From a virus, in the IMG/VR virus record IMGVR_UViG_3300010332_000111, positions 1-24,641 of that record: a stretch of 24,641 nucleotides of DNA; one strand, 5' to 3'. Position numbers and translations under genes: made by a program. The notes under the pieces are model-generated. The model searched no databases and was not told the DNA's origin. It worked only from the letters and a program-made list of their open reading frames with translations. This document shows, piece after piece, positions 1 to 8,115 of this stretch (the stretch's first letter is position 1; each line of letters begins with the position of its first letter).

Positions 1-143
1 AGAGAGGGATGGCCTCTTCTGTATAAACAAGCATTTCTGGAAGTTAGGAAACTCAAGGGCTAGGGGGTGGCCAAAATTTCCCTGTTTGAATAGATTTTTT
101 GGGTGGATTTACCTGTAATTTTTTGGTAAAAAACATTGTAAAG

Positions 144-156
144 AACTTGTCAAGTT
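144..156. promoter_or_regulatory. Short palindrome upstream of the packaging genes
   Basis: A 6-base inverted repeat around one central base (AACTTG-T-CAAGTT) ends 18 bases before the first ATG. It could be an operator half-site pair or chance. The rest of bases 1-174 is AT-rich leader in which I see no convincing promoter, terminator or recognisable cos/pac site. Confidence 0.25.
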
Positions 157-174
157 GTTGATTATGAGGTAGTT

Positions 175-756
175 ATGGCAGAGCCAGCTTTTGTTCCAAA
201 AGGGAAGTTTAAACGCCGAGCCTATGTTCGTGATATGAACCCTGATGAACGGAATGAGTTTTTTCTTGATATATATAAGAAGGTTGAGCGGGGATATAAG
301 GTAACTGAGGCGTGTGGTCATGATGAAGCCACCCGGATTATGTATTATAAATGGTTAGATGAACAGGGTTTAAGTAAGGCGCGGGTGTTGAAGGAGCAGA
401 AAAAGAAGGCTAAAAAGAAGGCATCTGCTTTGAATAGAGGGATGAAGAAAGCGATAAGCGAGAGTGATAGCGGGGAAAAGAACAGCCCCCTCTCTCTGGA
501 GGGAGAGCCGGAAGAACTAACAGATGATTTGATTGAGCGGGGATTGGTACGGGCCTTTTGTGTGGCCCTTAAAAGGTGTCACGAGGCTCCTTCTTGGCAC
601 AAAGCGTTAGTGGATTTATTGAAGGTATTGAGCCCTAAGTTTTTCGATAAGGGTTCGAAGTTCACACCGCGAGATTGGATTGAGGCGCATAAACAATTTA
701 TGACTGAGGGTACTGAAATAGTTACTTTTGAGGAAACCGAAAAGAATGGCGGTTGA
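175..756 (+). CDS. Putative terminase small subunit (DNA recognition)
   Basis: This 193-residue, lysine-rich protein lies first in the packaging module, directly before an HNH nuclease and the large terminase, the usual place of TerS. Residues 36-66 look like a helix-turn-helix (GYKVTEACG turn followed by a YYKWLDEQGL helix). A very basic linker (residues 73-95, many KK pairs) follows, then an acidic stretch and a helical C-terminal half that could oligomerise or contact TerL. TerS proteins bind the packaging start site and hand DNA to TerL. The start ATG is preceded by GAGG. The end overlaps the HNH gene by 11 bases. Assignment rests mainly on the HTH and synteny, because TerS sequences diverge fast; a generic phage HTH protein is the alternative. 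Confidence 0.65.
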   Translation: MAEPAFVPKGKFKRRAYVRDMNPDERNEFFLDIYKKVERGYKVTEACGHDEATRIMYYKWLDEQGLSKARVLKEQKKKAKKKASALNRGMKKAISESDSGEKNSPLSLEGEPEELTDDLIERGLVRAFCVALKRCHEAPSWHKALVDLLKVLSPKFFDKGSKFTPRDWIEAHKQFMTEGTEIVTFEETEKNGG

Positions 757-1315
757 AATTAAGATTGATTGTCCGGCGGCCTCTAAGTGTTGGCGGGCCA
801 TATATTCTCAATACTATCAGGAGGTAGGTTATACAGTACCGCCCCCGCGAGAGACGTTGTTTTTTGCGGGATATGCGCCGCCAGATATAATGCCGCATGG
901 CGGCATATTCGCAGAGAAGATACCGTTTCCCGGCAATTGGTCGGCGATGTGCCCGGTGATGCAGGGGCACGGAAATGCTGATTGTGGTGAATTTAAGAAA
1001 TATGAACGACGACGGAAACAGGCGGCCATAAAAAAATTTCGCAATAAGTCTCCGCGAATGCCGATTCCGCGAGATGTGCGACGTGCGGTTGCTGCCCGGG
1101 ATAATTATAAGTGCGTGTACTGCGGGATCGTTTGCGGGCAATATCGAAATGGCAAGCGCGTGCGAGGTGTAATAGATCACTTTGTACCTCTTGCTCTTGG
1201 TGGCGCGCCGCTCGATCCTGATAACCTTGTGTTTTCGTGCCGCGATTGCAACCAGGCCAAAGGGGAGCAATTATGGCAGAAGGGATGCCGACGTGGGTAT
1301 TACAGCGAACACTAA
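746..1315 (+). CDS. HNH endonuclease of the packaging module
   Basis: 189 residues from the ATG chosen here (a TTG 18 bases upstream is possible, but the GAGGAAA site fits the ATG). The C-terminal half is a clear zinc-bound HNH fold: CxxC at C123/C126, the metal-site DH at D144-H145, N160, then CxxCN at C165/C168/N169 followed by K172. The first ~100 residues are cysteine-containing and basic and match no family I recognise. HNH proteins next to terminase genes are known partners of TerL in cutting concatemers in HK97-like and other cos/pac phages. The position between TerS and TerL suggests that role rather than a free homing endonuclease. Stop is 4 bases before the TerL start. Confidence 0.85.
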   Translation: MAVEIKIDCPAASKCWRAIYSQYYQEVGYTVPPPRETLFFAGYAPPDIMPHGGIFAEKIPFPGNWSAMCPVMQGHGNADCGEFKKYERRRKQAAIKKFRNKSPRMPIPRDVRRAVAARDNYKCVYCGIVCGQYRNGKRVRGVIDHFVPLALGGAPLDPDNLVFSCRDCNQAKGEQLWQKGCRRGYYSEH

Positions 1316-1319
1316 GACG

Positions 1320-2618
1320 ATGAATAAAGCAGGGATATTTAGGGCGATGGACTATTACCCCCACGCCAAACAGGCGGCGGTTCATGCCAGCAAAGCGCGG
1401 TTTCGGATAGTTGCCGCTGGCGCCCGTGCTGGTAAATCAATGCTTGCTGGTGCCGAGATTGTCTGTCGCTTGCTTCTCCCGGATCAACGGATCTGGTGTG
1501 TTTCCACCCAGTACACGTTGGCGGAAAAGGAGTTTGACTGGGCTTTGCAGTTCCTTGATCGCCTTAAAATCGGTCGTCACAAGGCGTTACGGCTGGCGCA
1601 TGTCTCCAACCAGCAGCGGGGTTCCAAGAAAATTTCCTTTCCTTGGGGTTCTTTCTGTGAAACAAAAAGCTGTGAGAAGCCGCAACTTCTTTTGGGAGAG
1701 GAACTTGATCTGATTGTACTTTGTGAAGCATCCCAAATTCCGCGCTCGATTTGGCACCGGCAATTACGTGCTCGCATAGGGCCGAGAAATGGTGGTCTCT
1801 TGGCGACTTCTACTCCGAACGCAGATGGCGGGCTCTTTTGGGAATTCTTTCAGATCGCCGAAAATACCCCCGACTGGGAGCGGTGGCAATTTAATACGAT
1901 TGCCAACCCGACATTTTCTAAAAAGGAATGGGAGATAGCAAAAACAGAGCTCGACGAAAAGGTTTTCGCAGAGCAGTATGAAGGCCGGTTTGTGTCTCGT
2001 CGCGGGCAGGTATTCTCAATGAGTGATGGGAATTTTATAGACTCGTGCTTTTCGTCGTTTTCGTTGCTGCCTGTTTTGGTGGGTGTTCATTATCGGCCCA
2101 ATAACCCGGTAGCTGTTGTGTTTATTGCGGTACAGCACGAGCCTCGGCGATATATAGTATTTGATGAAATTTATGACGAGAATCTGACAGCTATTGACGT
2201 AATTCCGTCAATAAAGGAAAAGATGCAAGGGTTTCCAAAGTTTCTTGGTGTGTTTGTTGACTTCTGGGACTTTGCTATTCAAAAGGAATTTCGACAAGCA
2301 GGGCTAGAGGTTGGAGTGAATAGAAAAGAAAAAGAAATTGGCAAGAAACTTGCTGCGATGCGCCGCATTCAAGGACTCCAGAATGCGCTCAAAATTAGAG
2401 AGGATGGTCAATCTAAGCTGTTGCTTCATACGCGATGCACCAAAACGATTCGCGATTTTGAGCGGTGTAAATGGCCCGACAAACGAAAAGAAGAGGCTGA
2501 AGTCCAAGAAAAGGAATTGCCCCTCACAAAATATATGTTCGCTCCTCATGCTGTGAGTTATGTAATTGCATTTTGCGAAAACGCTGTAGGTGTTGATTTC
2601 TATAGAGTTGCTAACTAG
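1320..2618 (+). CDS. terL: Terminase large subunit (packaging ATPase/nuclease)
   Basis: The 432-residue motor protein has a Walker A loop GARAGKS at residues 34-40, a Walker B strand LDLIVLCEA at 129-137 with catalytic Glu136, and the coupling motif LLATSTPN around 160-167. The C-terminal half (from about 250) is an RNase H-like nuclease: VGVHYRP at 254-260, FDEIYDE around Glu283 and FVDFWD around Asp314. In the family the first strand normally carries Asp (VGxD); here it is His257 (see findings). TerL powers DNA entry through the portal and cuts genome units. The start at 1320 lies just after the HNH stop; an ATG at 1347 is an alternative, and the long in-frame upstream extension is HNH-overlapping shadow. 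Shine-Dalgarno signal is weak, suggesting coupling to the HNH gene. Confidence 0.93.
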   Translation: MNKAGIFRAMDYYPHAKQAAVHASKARFRIVAAGARAGKSMLAGAEIVCRLLLPDQRIWCVSTQYTLAEKEFDWALQFLDRLKIGRHKALRLAHVSNQQRGSKKISFPWGSFCETKSCEKPQLLLGEELDLIVLCEASQIPRSIWHRQLRARIGPRNGGLLATSTPNADGGLFWEFFQIAENTPDWERWQFNTIANPTFSKKEWEIAKTELDEKVFAEQYEGRFVSRRGQVFSMSDGNFIDSCFSSFSLLPVLVGVHYRPNNPVAVVFIAVQHEPRRYIVFDEIYDENLTAIDVIPSIKEKMQGFPKFLGVFVDFWDFAIQKEFRQAGLEVGVNRKEKEIGKKLAAMRRIQGLQNALKIREDGQSKLLLHTRCTKTIRDFERCKWPDKRKEEAEVQEKELPLTKYMFAPHAVSYVIAFCENAVGVDFYRVAN

Positions 2619-2649
2619 CTTTTTTTTCTCTTTTTTTAAGGGCTGAGAG

Positions 2650-3876
2650 ATGCCGAGCATCGCGAAGATTCAGTTCGTACCGAATTATGTGACGGAACTC
2701 CGTCAGCAGATTGGCTATTACATTGGCTATGTTCCGAACGTGTATGCCGACCAGGTTACTGCTGATGATTTTTATGAAATTGTGCGAAAGGATGTGGAAA
2801 TTGCGAGATGCCTGCACCTGCTCGGTTTAATGGCTTCGGGTGAATTCACTGAGGTTGAGTGCGAAAACGAGAAACTGAAAAACCTTTGTGTATTCGTGTT
2901 GCGCCAAATTAGAGATTTCCTGCATTGCCGGAAGTCTTTGGTTGAGAAAGCAGTACTTTTCGGGCTTGGAATTCAAAGAAAGTATTACAGGTGGGTGGAC
3001 TATGAGGGAGCTAAGCTCTATGTGGCATATCGGCTAGCCGAGGTGGATCGTCGCCGGATGCGCCTGGAGCGGGATCAAGAAGATCGGACAAGGATTTATT
3101 GGACAATGTGGTGTCCAAAAATTGATCAGTATGTGATTCTCGAAGATCGGTCAGAGAACCCGAACGCACCTGAGGGTTTGGCCGTGCAGGATTATATCTG
3201 GTACTACCAGATGCAGGAGGAGTTGGCGCCTTATTGGGAAGGGTTCGGCGAGGTGTTGTATACCTTGGCTTATACCAAGCACTACGCAATCAAATACTGG
3301 GCAGATCTTTGTGAAAGCTGGTCAAAGCCCTTCTTGGTAGCGCAAATAGACCTGATGAAGGCTGCTGTTAATGCGTCGCTCGGCGCGGGGTTTTCTAGCG
3401 CACAACAGCGAATTGATAAGATTATCGAAACTTTTGAGGCGTGCCGTGCTCGGCATTTAGCGGTTATTGATAGTTCTGACCGTGTGCAGTGGTTTGAACA
3501 TGGTTCGACGGGGGCGAATATAATCAGGGAATTGATAGAATATTGTGATAAGAAAATTCAGCTTTTGCTGTTGGGGGCTGAGTTATCAACTACAGCGGCG
3601 GGTGTTGGTAGCTACGCTCTTGGTGCGGTGCACAAGGCGCAAACTGACACGGTAGTATTGTATAACAGATTGCGGCTAGCTGAAGTGTTTACTGAAGATA
3701 TACTTTTTGATTTCTTTTATCGTAATCAGTCGGCGCTAGCCCAGTTAGGTATTGATTTTCCAAGGCATGGTGACGTGAAAATAAAGATCGGGGTACGACA
3801 ACTATCGCAGACTCAAGAGAAGGGGCACCTACCTATGCCGCAACAACCGGTCGGCTCTGAATTATGGAGAGTTTGA
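2650..3876 (+). CDS. Portal protein, DUF935 (Mu gp29-like) family
   Basis: A 408-residue protein directly after TerL and before the protease/scaffold, the normal portal position. The pattern agrees with DUF935/Mu gp29-type portals: an N-terminal helical region, a central segment with KPFLVAQIDL (about 227-236), then IQLLLLGAELSTTAAGVGSYALGAVH-like residues around 300, which corresponds to the family's conserved 'LGQTLTT..GSyA.g..H' stretch. The portal forms the dodecameric ring at one capsid vertex, docks TerL and later the connector. Length is slightly shorter than Mu gp29. A T-rich stretch (2619-2638) separates it from TerL; AAGGG/GAGAG precedes the ATG. Confidence 0.82.
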   Translation: MPSIAKIQFVPNYVTELRQQIGYYIGYVPNVYADQVTADDFYEIVRKDVEIARCLHLLGLMASGEFTEVECENEKLKNLCVFVLRQIRDFLHCRKSLVEKAVLFGLGIQRKYYRWVDYEGAKLYVAYRLAEVDRRRMRLERDQEDRTRIYWTMWCPKIDQYVILEDRSENPNAPEGLAVQDYIWYYQMQEELAPYWEGFGEVLYTLAYTKHYAIKYWADLCESWSKPFLVAQIDLMKAAVNASLGAGFSSAQQRIDKIIETFEACRARHLAVIDSSDRVQWFEHGSTGANIIRELIEYCDKKIQLLLLGAELSTTAAGVGSYALGAVHKAQTDTVVLYNRLRLAEVFTEDILFDFFYRNQSALAQLGIDFPRHGDVKIKIGVRQLSQTQEKGHLPMPQQPVGSELWRV

Positions 3877-3877
3877 C

Positions 3878-5140
3878 ATGTTAAATCCTTTGAAGTTATA
3901 TTCTTGGAATAGGCAACCGAATGGCAAATATGCTATACGCAATGTGGAATTTTTCAGGTCATTTTCTTCGCCGGATCGCGGTAGCCTGGATTTAGAAGGA
4001 CTAAAGGAGTGCGTCAAAAAGATCAAGGTAGACCAGGATAATGGCCACTATCTTAGGGTATTTTGTGGACATCATTCTGGGTTTGAGAATAGACCGGGGG
4101 CCGGGTTTCTTGATAATGTTCATGTGTTTGGTGAGACAGCGATAGGTGATATTATCGAGATACCGGAAAACGTGTTTAATGACATCAAAGAGGGGAGATA
4201 CCCCTATCGTTCACCGGAGTATGTCCCTGAAGCTAATAAGATTACGGGTTTGGCTCTTTTAGAGAGTCAAAACCCCTTTTTTGTGTTCCCTCTTTTGTTG
4301 TTGGAAGAGGATGAGTCAGTAATGACAGAAGTGCAGAATTACCAATTGGTTAGATTTCAGGAGCTAATAATGATTGGAGATGAAATCAAAGATAAAGTGG
4401 ATGAAATTTCTGAGACCGAAGAAAGGGAGAAGGAGCTTACTGAAGGCGAAAAGACGGAGGCTTTTCAGGGGTTCGAGGGTGATGTGATTAACAAGCTTGA
4501 CAGCTTGGCGGAAAAAATAGCCAACATTGCTAGTTTGTTACTGAAGGTTATTGGGCTGATAGAGGGTAAGGAGCCTGAGGGCGACGGTGAAAAAGATGAA
4601 GGTGGAAGCCCTGAGGGTGTGGAAGAAAAAGGCAAAGCGGAAACTCCTAAAGAAGAAGCTCCAAGCTCGGTTGCGTACCAGCTTCGACTGCTCAATCGCC
4701 GGTTGGATGAACTAGAACAGCATAATTTTGTTGAGAGTTCTGAAATTACGAGGTTTTGTGAGTCTATAGGTGCCGATCCTAACGAGGTTCGAGAGACTTT
4801 GAGGCAATTCAGTACAGCGCAAGACCGGAAGGTATATCTGAAGTCGCTTAAGCGGAGCTTTCCTAAACATAGTATGAGCAGCAGCTTAGAACGGTTCCAG
4901 GCAATGCCTGTAAACGAATACGAGAAACTGATCGCGAAATATCAGGAGCGTAGCCCCCAGGCTGCCCAAGTTGCGCGGAAGGCTTATGCTATTTACCGTG
5001 ATACCGTAAATCAGGCGAACGCGGAATATGTGCGTAAATTCCAGGCAGCGTTCCCTTCGGTTGAAAAATGGGTAAATAATGCTGTTGAGGAAAGCGAGCG
5101 AGACCCTCAATATCTGGATCGCTTGGTTTCACCTATTTAA
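3878..5140 (+). CDS. Prohead protease with C-terminal scaffold region (Mu I-like)
   Basis: 420 residues with a bipartite plan. Residues 1-140 look like the phage I-type protease: VFCGHHSGFENRPGAGF near 61-78 with candidate catalytic His, and RYPYRSPEY at 107-115 followed by ITGLALLESQNPFF, a hallmark of Mu I-like proteins, where the Ser is a candidate nucleophile. Residues 150-275 are highly charged (Glu/Lys runs) and likely disordered or coiled, and 275-420 are helical, as in scaffolds. The protease domain would process the scaffold during capsid maturation. GGAGAG lies 7 bases before the ATG, one base after the portal stop. An in-frame ATG at residue 149 (4322) could give a separate scaffold product. 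Confidence 0.82.
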   Translation: MLNPLKLYSWNRQPNGKYAIRNVEFFRSFSSPDRGSLDLEGLKECVKKIKVDQDNGHYLRVFCGHHSGFENRPGAGFLDNVHVFGETAIGDIIEIPENVFNDIKEGRYPYRSPEYVPEANKITGLALLESQNPFFVFPLLLLEEDESVMTEVQNYQLVRFQELIMIGDEIKDKVDEISETEEREKELTEGEKTEAFQGFEGDVINKLDSLAEKIANIASLLLKVIGLIEGKEPEGDGEKDEGGSPEGVEEKGKAETPKEEAPSSVAYQLRLLNRRLDELEQHNFVESSEITRFCESIGADPNEVRETLRQFSTAQDRKVYLKSLKRSFPKHSMSSSLERFQAMPVNEYEKLIAKYQERSPQAAQVARKAYAIYRDTVNQANAEYVRKFQAAFPSVEKWVNNAVEESERDPQYLDRLVSPI

Positions 5141-5183
5141 AGAGGATTGAGGTTTCTTTTGAAAAGGAAAGGAAAGGACAAAC

Positions 5184-6083
5184 ATGGCTGATCCTACCAG
5201 TGTAGTAACTGCACACCAAAATTATGTCGTTGACGCCAATAGGCAAGACATAGTGATAAAGAACGCTGAGCCGTTGGTACCGTTTGGGCTAGCGGCTCTT
5301 AATAGAAGCCTTGGTAAAGTTGAATTTGCGGAAGTCGCCGATGATCTGATTCCGGCGGGGCTCGTTTTAGGTGCGTCTGACGGCGATAACACTAATCACC
5401 TAACCGGCGACTCGAGCGGGACTTACTCTGCTACTTGCCGGGGTGGGCTATTGCTCGGCGGTGGTCGCTACGGCGGCGTCAGTGTCACTGGAGCTTCGGC
5501 GATTACCGATGCCGGTAAATTCGTCTGGGCCACCGATGGCCAGACCCTCACGCTGACCAGGCAGGCCGGGTCTCCTGTTGGAATCGTTCTCAAGTGGATT
5601 TCTGGCACTTATTGCCACGTTTACCTATTTTCTTTGGTAGAATCAATTCTCGTAAGTGCGCTGAGTGCGGCGCCTTCGGTCTATAGTGTGAAGTCGTTTG
5701 GAACTTTTCCGACTAATGCCCTGCAGGGTACTAGCGCTGTAACACTTTGGACAGAAACGGCTTACGAACATTATAAATTTGTGTCGCTTCATGCTCTCCC
5801 GGTGGCCTGGGATAATGCTGCGGTTGCAGGGGACCAGGACCTGAATCTTGATATTGGGGGGACTGATACTACAGGTGGTGTTCTCACTCTGGCCTATACT
5901 GATTGCGACGGTGCTGCTGACATGGGTACCGAAATTGACGCGACGGCGATCACCGCCAATAATGAGGTTCATGTTGGCGACACGGTGAAATTGGAAATGG
6001 CGTCAGGCGGAACTGGATTTACCGCTGATGTCGCGGCGGCGTTCCATATTTATGCGGTTATCGAGAGATTGCCTGGTGTATAA
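5184..6083 (+). CDS. Putative capsid decoration / head-stabilising protein
   Basis: 299 residues, mainly Gly/Ala/Thr/Val-rich beta sequence without cysteine clusters or membrane segments, lying between the protease/scaffold and the major capsid gene, where decoration (gpD/DUF2190-like) proteins occur. The N-terminal third carries a decoration-like pattern (DLIPAGLVLGASDGDN). The C-terminal third (about 210-299) has the two-strand motif ending AFHIYAVIERLPGV that is common at the end of head-associated phage proteins. It would bind the capsid surface after expansion. A purine-rich Shine-Dalgarno region (AAGGAAAGGAAAGGA) indicates strong translation, as expected for a high-copy virion protein. 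A head fibre is the alternative. Confidence 0.62.
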   Translation: MADPTSVVTAHQNYVVDANRQDIVIKNAEPLVPFGLAALNRSLGKVEFAEVADDLIPAGLVLGASDGDNTNHLTGDSSGTYSATCRGGLLLGGGRYGGVSVTGASAITDAGKFVWATDGQTLTLTRQAGSPVGIVLKWISGTYCHVYLFSLVESILVSALSAAPSVYSVKSFGTFPTNALQGTSAVTLWTETAYEHYKFVSLHALPVAWDNAAVAGDQDLNLDIGGTDTTGGVLTLAYTDCDGAADMGTEIDATAITANNEVHVGDTVKLEMASGGTGFTADVAAAFHIYAVIERLPGV

Positions 6084-6094
6084 GGAGGTGAGCT

Positions 6095-7072
6095 ATGCCT
6101 ATTGCGAATATTGATAGATCGTTGCAGGCCGGCATACTCGCCGACCTTAAGGAAACCTGGCGACAGCAAATTCCTGTATTCAGAAAACAACAGGAAAAGC
6201 TGCTCAAGTACCTGCCGGACAGCAATATACGTAACGCGACTTGGGCCTGGAAGGAGTCTGTGCCTTTTCCACAATATTGGCCGTATGGCACAGGTCGCAA
6301 GGCTCAGGCGTTTAGAGATCGCTACCTGACTCTGGGAAAGTATAACTATGAACTTACTATTCCCTGGAGTCGCTGGGACGAAGAAGATGATCAACTCGGT
6401 GATTTGCGATCGCATATTCAGATCGCGGTTCAGCGGTATGGTCAGCTTCCAGATGTGCTAATTTCTGAATATTTCAATAATGTAGCCGACCTGAATCCCA
6501 GCATTCTCAATGCTTTCGACGGTGCCGCTCTGTTTTCAACCGTTGACGGTGACGGGGCCGACCGGTTGGGGGTCAGCGGTGGAAATATCATTACCGGGTC
6601 GGGGTTGACCCCTGATGGTATAATCCATGATTTTGCGCAAGTGCAGCAGCGGGCCCTGTCGTTCATTGATCCGACTGCCGGAAAGCCGATACTTTCGCCA
6701 GAAGAGGCTGATTTTAGCAAAATGTTTGCGATCGTGCCGAATTCCGCGAACGAGGTGTTCCAAAAAACCGCACAGTCAGAATATCTCAAGATTTCCGGCG
6801 AAAACATCGTGTCGGAATCGAACTGGCTCAAAGGCATTTTTGAATGGCAGACCAATCCATATCTGACCGATACCTCGGACTGGTATGTGGTGCTAGAGCA
6901 CAGCTTTTGGAAACCGTTTGTGTTTCGCGAACCCAAGAATGTCGAGTCTATAATTGCGGATATGCAGAATTCTGATTCAGCAAGAGAGACTGGTGAGTAT
7001 AAACTCCATACTCATGTGCGTTGCGCGTTAGGGCCGTGGTTTCCGGGCGTTATCTTTAAGGTAAACAACTAG
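6095..7072 (+). CDS. Major capsid protein, Mu gpT-like
   Basis: 325 residues, close to the size of Mu-type major head subunits. It follows the protease/scaffold and decoration genes and has the strongest ribosome binding site of the window (TAAGGAGGTG, overlapping the previous stop). The Trp/Tyr-rich N-terminal half (WAWKESVPFPQYWPYGTGR, then YNYELTIPWSRWDEED) and the central LSPEEADFSKMFAIVPN segment resemble the gpT family, in which an extended N-arm and an A-domain build the HK97 fold. It would assemble into pentamers and hexamers around the portal. The gene is followed by a structured spacer. I am confident of the capsid role from order and signals, and less so of the exact family. Confidence 0.83.
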   Translation: MPIANIDRSLQAGILADLKETWRQQIPVFRKQQEKLLKYLPDSNIRNATWAWKESVPFPQYWPYGTGRKAQAFRDRYLTLGKYNYELTIPWSRWDEEDDQLGDLRSHIQIAVQRYGQLPDVLISEYFNNVADLNPSILNAFDGAALFSTVDGDGADRLGVSGGNIITGSGLTPDGIIHDFAQVQQRALSFIDPTAGKPILSPEEADFSKMFAIVPNSANEVFQKTAQSEYLKISGENIVSESNWLKGIFEWQTNPYLTDTSDWYVVLEHSFWKPFVFREPKNVESIIADMQNSDSARETGEYKLHTHVRCALGPWFPGVIFKVNN

Positions 7073-7073
7073 T

Positions 7074-7124
7074 CAGGGGGAGCTTCAAGCGCCCAGGCCC
7101 TTTCCCTTTCTCCCCCTGGCGCTT
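7074..7124 (+). terminator. Two competing hairpins after the capsid gene (attenuator-like)
   Basis: Right after the capsid stop, CAGGGGGAG (7074-7082) can pair perfectly with CTCCCCCTG (7110-7118). Alternatively AAGCGCCCAGG (7087-7097) pairs with CCTGGCGCTT (7115-7124), leaving one bulged C. The two 3' arms overlap, so only one can form at a time. Neither is followed by a strong U-run (ATTTAT only). The element could be a partial terminator, an RNA stabiliser or a processing site that sets capsid levels above downstream genes. Confidence 0.45.
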
Positions 7125-7144
7125 ATTTATGAAAGGATATACAG

Positions 7145-7663
7145 ATGTATGTTGCTAAAGCTGGTGTTATGAGTAGTACGGCGGTGGCTTATAAGGTGCG
7201 CAAACCTGCTAAATTACCCCCTCTAGGTGAGAACGAGGCGACCGAATATTATATTACTGCGTTAAAACCGGACGCGCCTATAGAGTCAGTAACGCTTCTT
7301 GGTATTAATTTCGATAAGAGAGTGCTTCCTAATGCAGCCTCTTTGAAAGAGAATCAGGGGCAATATTTTGAGTTTGGGGTCTTGTGTCGGCCTTTGACCA
7401 AAAAGCAAGTTGAGGCTCTTTGGGAGCGAGCCAAAATGGTTGATGTGAGGTGGCGTGATAAAAATACTGGTGAATTGAAAAGCTGTCTTGCGTCAGAGCT
7501 TATAATTTTGGTTAAGGAGGATGAGTATAATCCAATTTCATCACCTTCTTTTTATCAGGCGGGGGCCGAATCCCTTGAAATAAATGAGCCGAAAATCCCA
7601 GAGGGGAGCGAACTCAAAGAAGTTTTGATGGAGACGCAGCGAAAGAAAGGCAGGAATAAATGA
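7145..7663 (+). CDS. Uncharacterised protein between capsid and connector genes
   Basis: 172 residues that I do not recognise. The N-terminal 120 residues look like a compact alpha/beta domain (several hydrophobic strands such as VTLLGINF, YFEFGVLCR, ELIILV, and a KKQVEALWERAK helix). The last ~50 residues are polar and charged (ending TQRKKGRNK) and are probably flexible. It overlaps the next gene by ATGA, so the two are coupled. In Mu-like heads the gene at this place (gp35 region) is a small head-associated protein, but no sequence feature proves that here. A GAAAGGA site precedes the ATG. Confidence 0.6.
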   Translation: MYVAKAGVMSSTAVAYKVRKPAKLPPLGENEATEYYITALKPDAPIESVTLLGINFDKRVLPNAASLKENQGQYFEFGVLCRPLTKKQVEALWERAKMVDVRWRDKNTGELKSCLASELIILVKEDEYNPISSPSFYQAGAESLEINEPKIPEGSELKEVLMETQRKKGRNK

Positions 7664-8106
7664 GCGCTGCTAATATAGCCGCTGCTGTTCAGAATCGTTT
7701 TGCTACGCAGCTTTTAATTGAACTGACAAATTCCTCAAATTCAGCAACTACAATAGATACAGACGTGTTAGAAGCTGCTGCGAGCGATGCCATCGGCGAG
7801 TTTGAGCGTGTTACGGGTATTGCCCATGACGACAATAATGCGAGCCATGTTGCAATATTATGTCGCGGGACTGTTTACTTCTTGGAGTTCTACAAAGCGC
7901 GTGACACCTCGCTCATTAAGTGGCGATCGGGCGACTTTTATGGAGCTCTCTTGGGTATTCGGAAGGCTGTTTATGCTGAGGCGGCCAGCAACAGCAATCT
8001 TACTGTTGTTCGCGAACGTTCTGGAACTAGGCCGGATATGGATTCGGCGCGGCTGGTATTTGGAAAACGCCGTGTTTCGGGGATTAGAGACACAATTGAG
8101 AATTAG
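7660..8106 (+). CDS. Putative head-tail connector/adaptor (Mu gp36 / DUF1320-like plan)
   Basis: 148 residues, mostly helical. The segment AAVQNRFATQLLIELTN, then IDTDVLEAAASDAIGEFERVTGI and a hydrophobic helix HVAILCRGTVYFLEFY, follows the plan of gp36/DUF1320 and gp6-type adaptors: an N-terminal helix, an acidic 'ID..vl..A..dA..ei' helix, and a helical core. Such proteins form the ring that seals the portal and receives the tail. It overlaps the preceding gene by 4 bases and lies a few genes before the tail tube. Family placement is by pattern only. Confidence 0.6.
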   Translation: MSAANIAAAVQNRFATQLLIELTNSSNSATTIDTDVLEAAASDAIGEFERVTGIAHDDNNASHVAILCRGTVYFLEFYKARDTSLIKWRSGDFYGALLGIRKAVYAEAASNSNLTVVRERSGTRPDMDSARLVFGKRRVSGIRDTIEN

Positions 8107-8115
8107 GAGCTAAAC

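Noticed and set aside
722-1270. A 182-codon open frame on the - strand opposite the HNH gene, and similar long antisense frames elsewhere
   Set aside because: They lie opposite clearly recognisable genes, have no ribosome site and give unnatural compositions.
1182-1319. Extended N-terminus for the large terminase starting inside the HNH gene
   Set aside because: The extra 46 residues read as out-of-frame HNH sequence, and terminases start shortly before the Walker A region.
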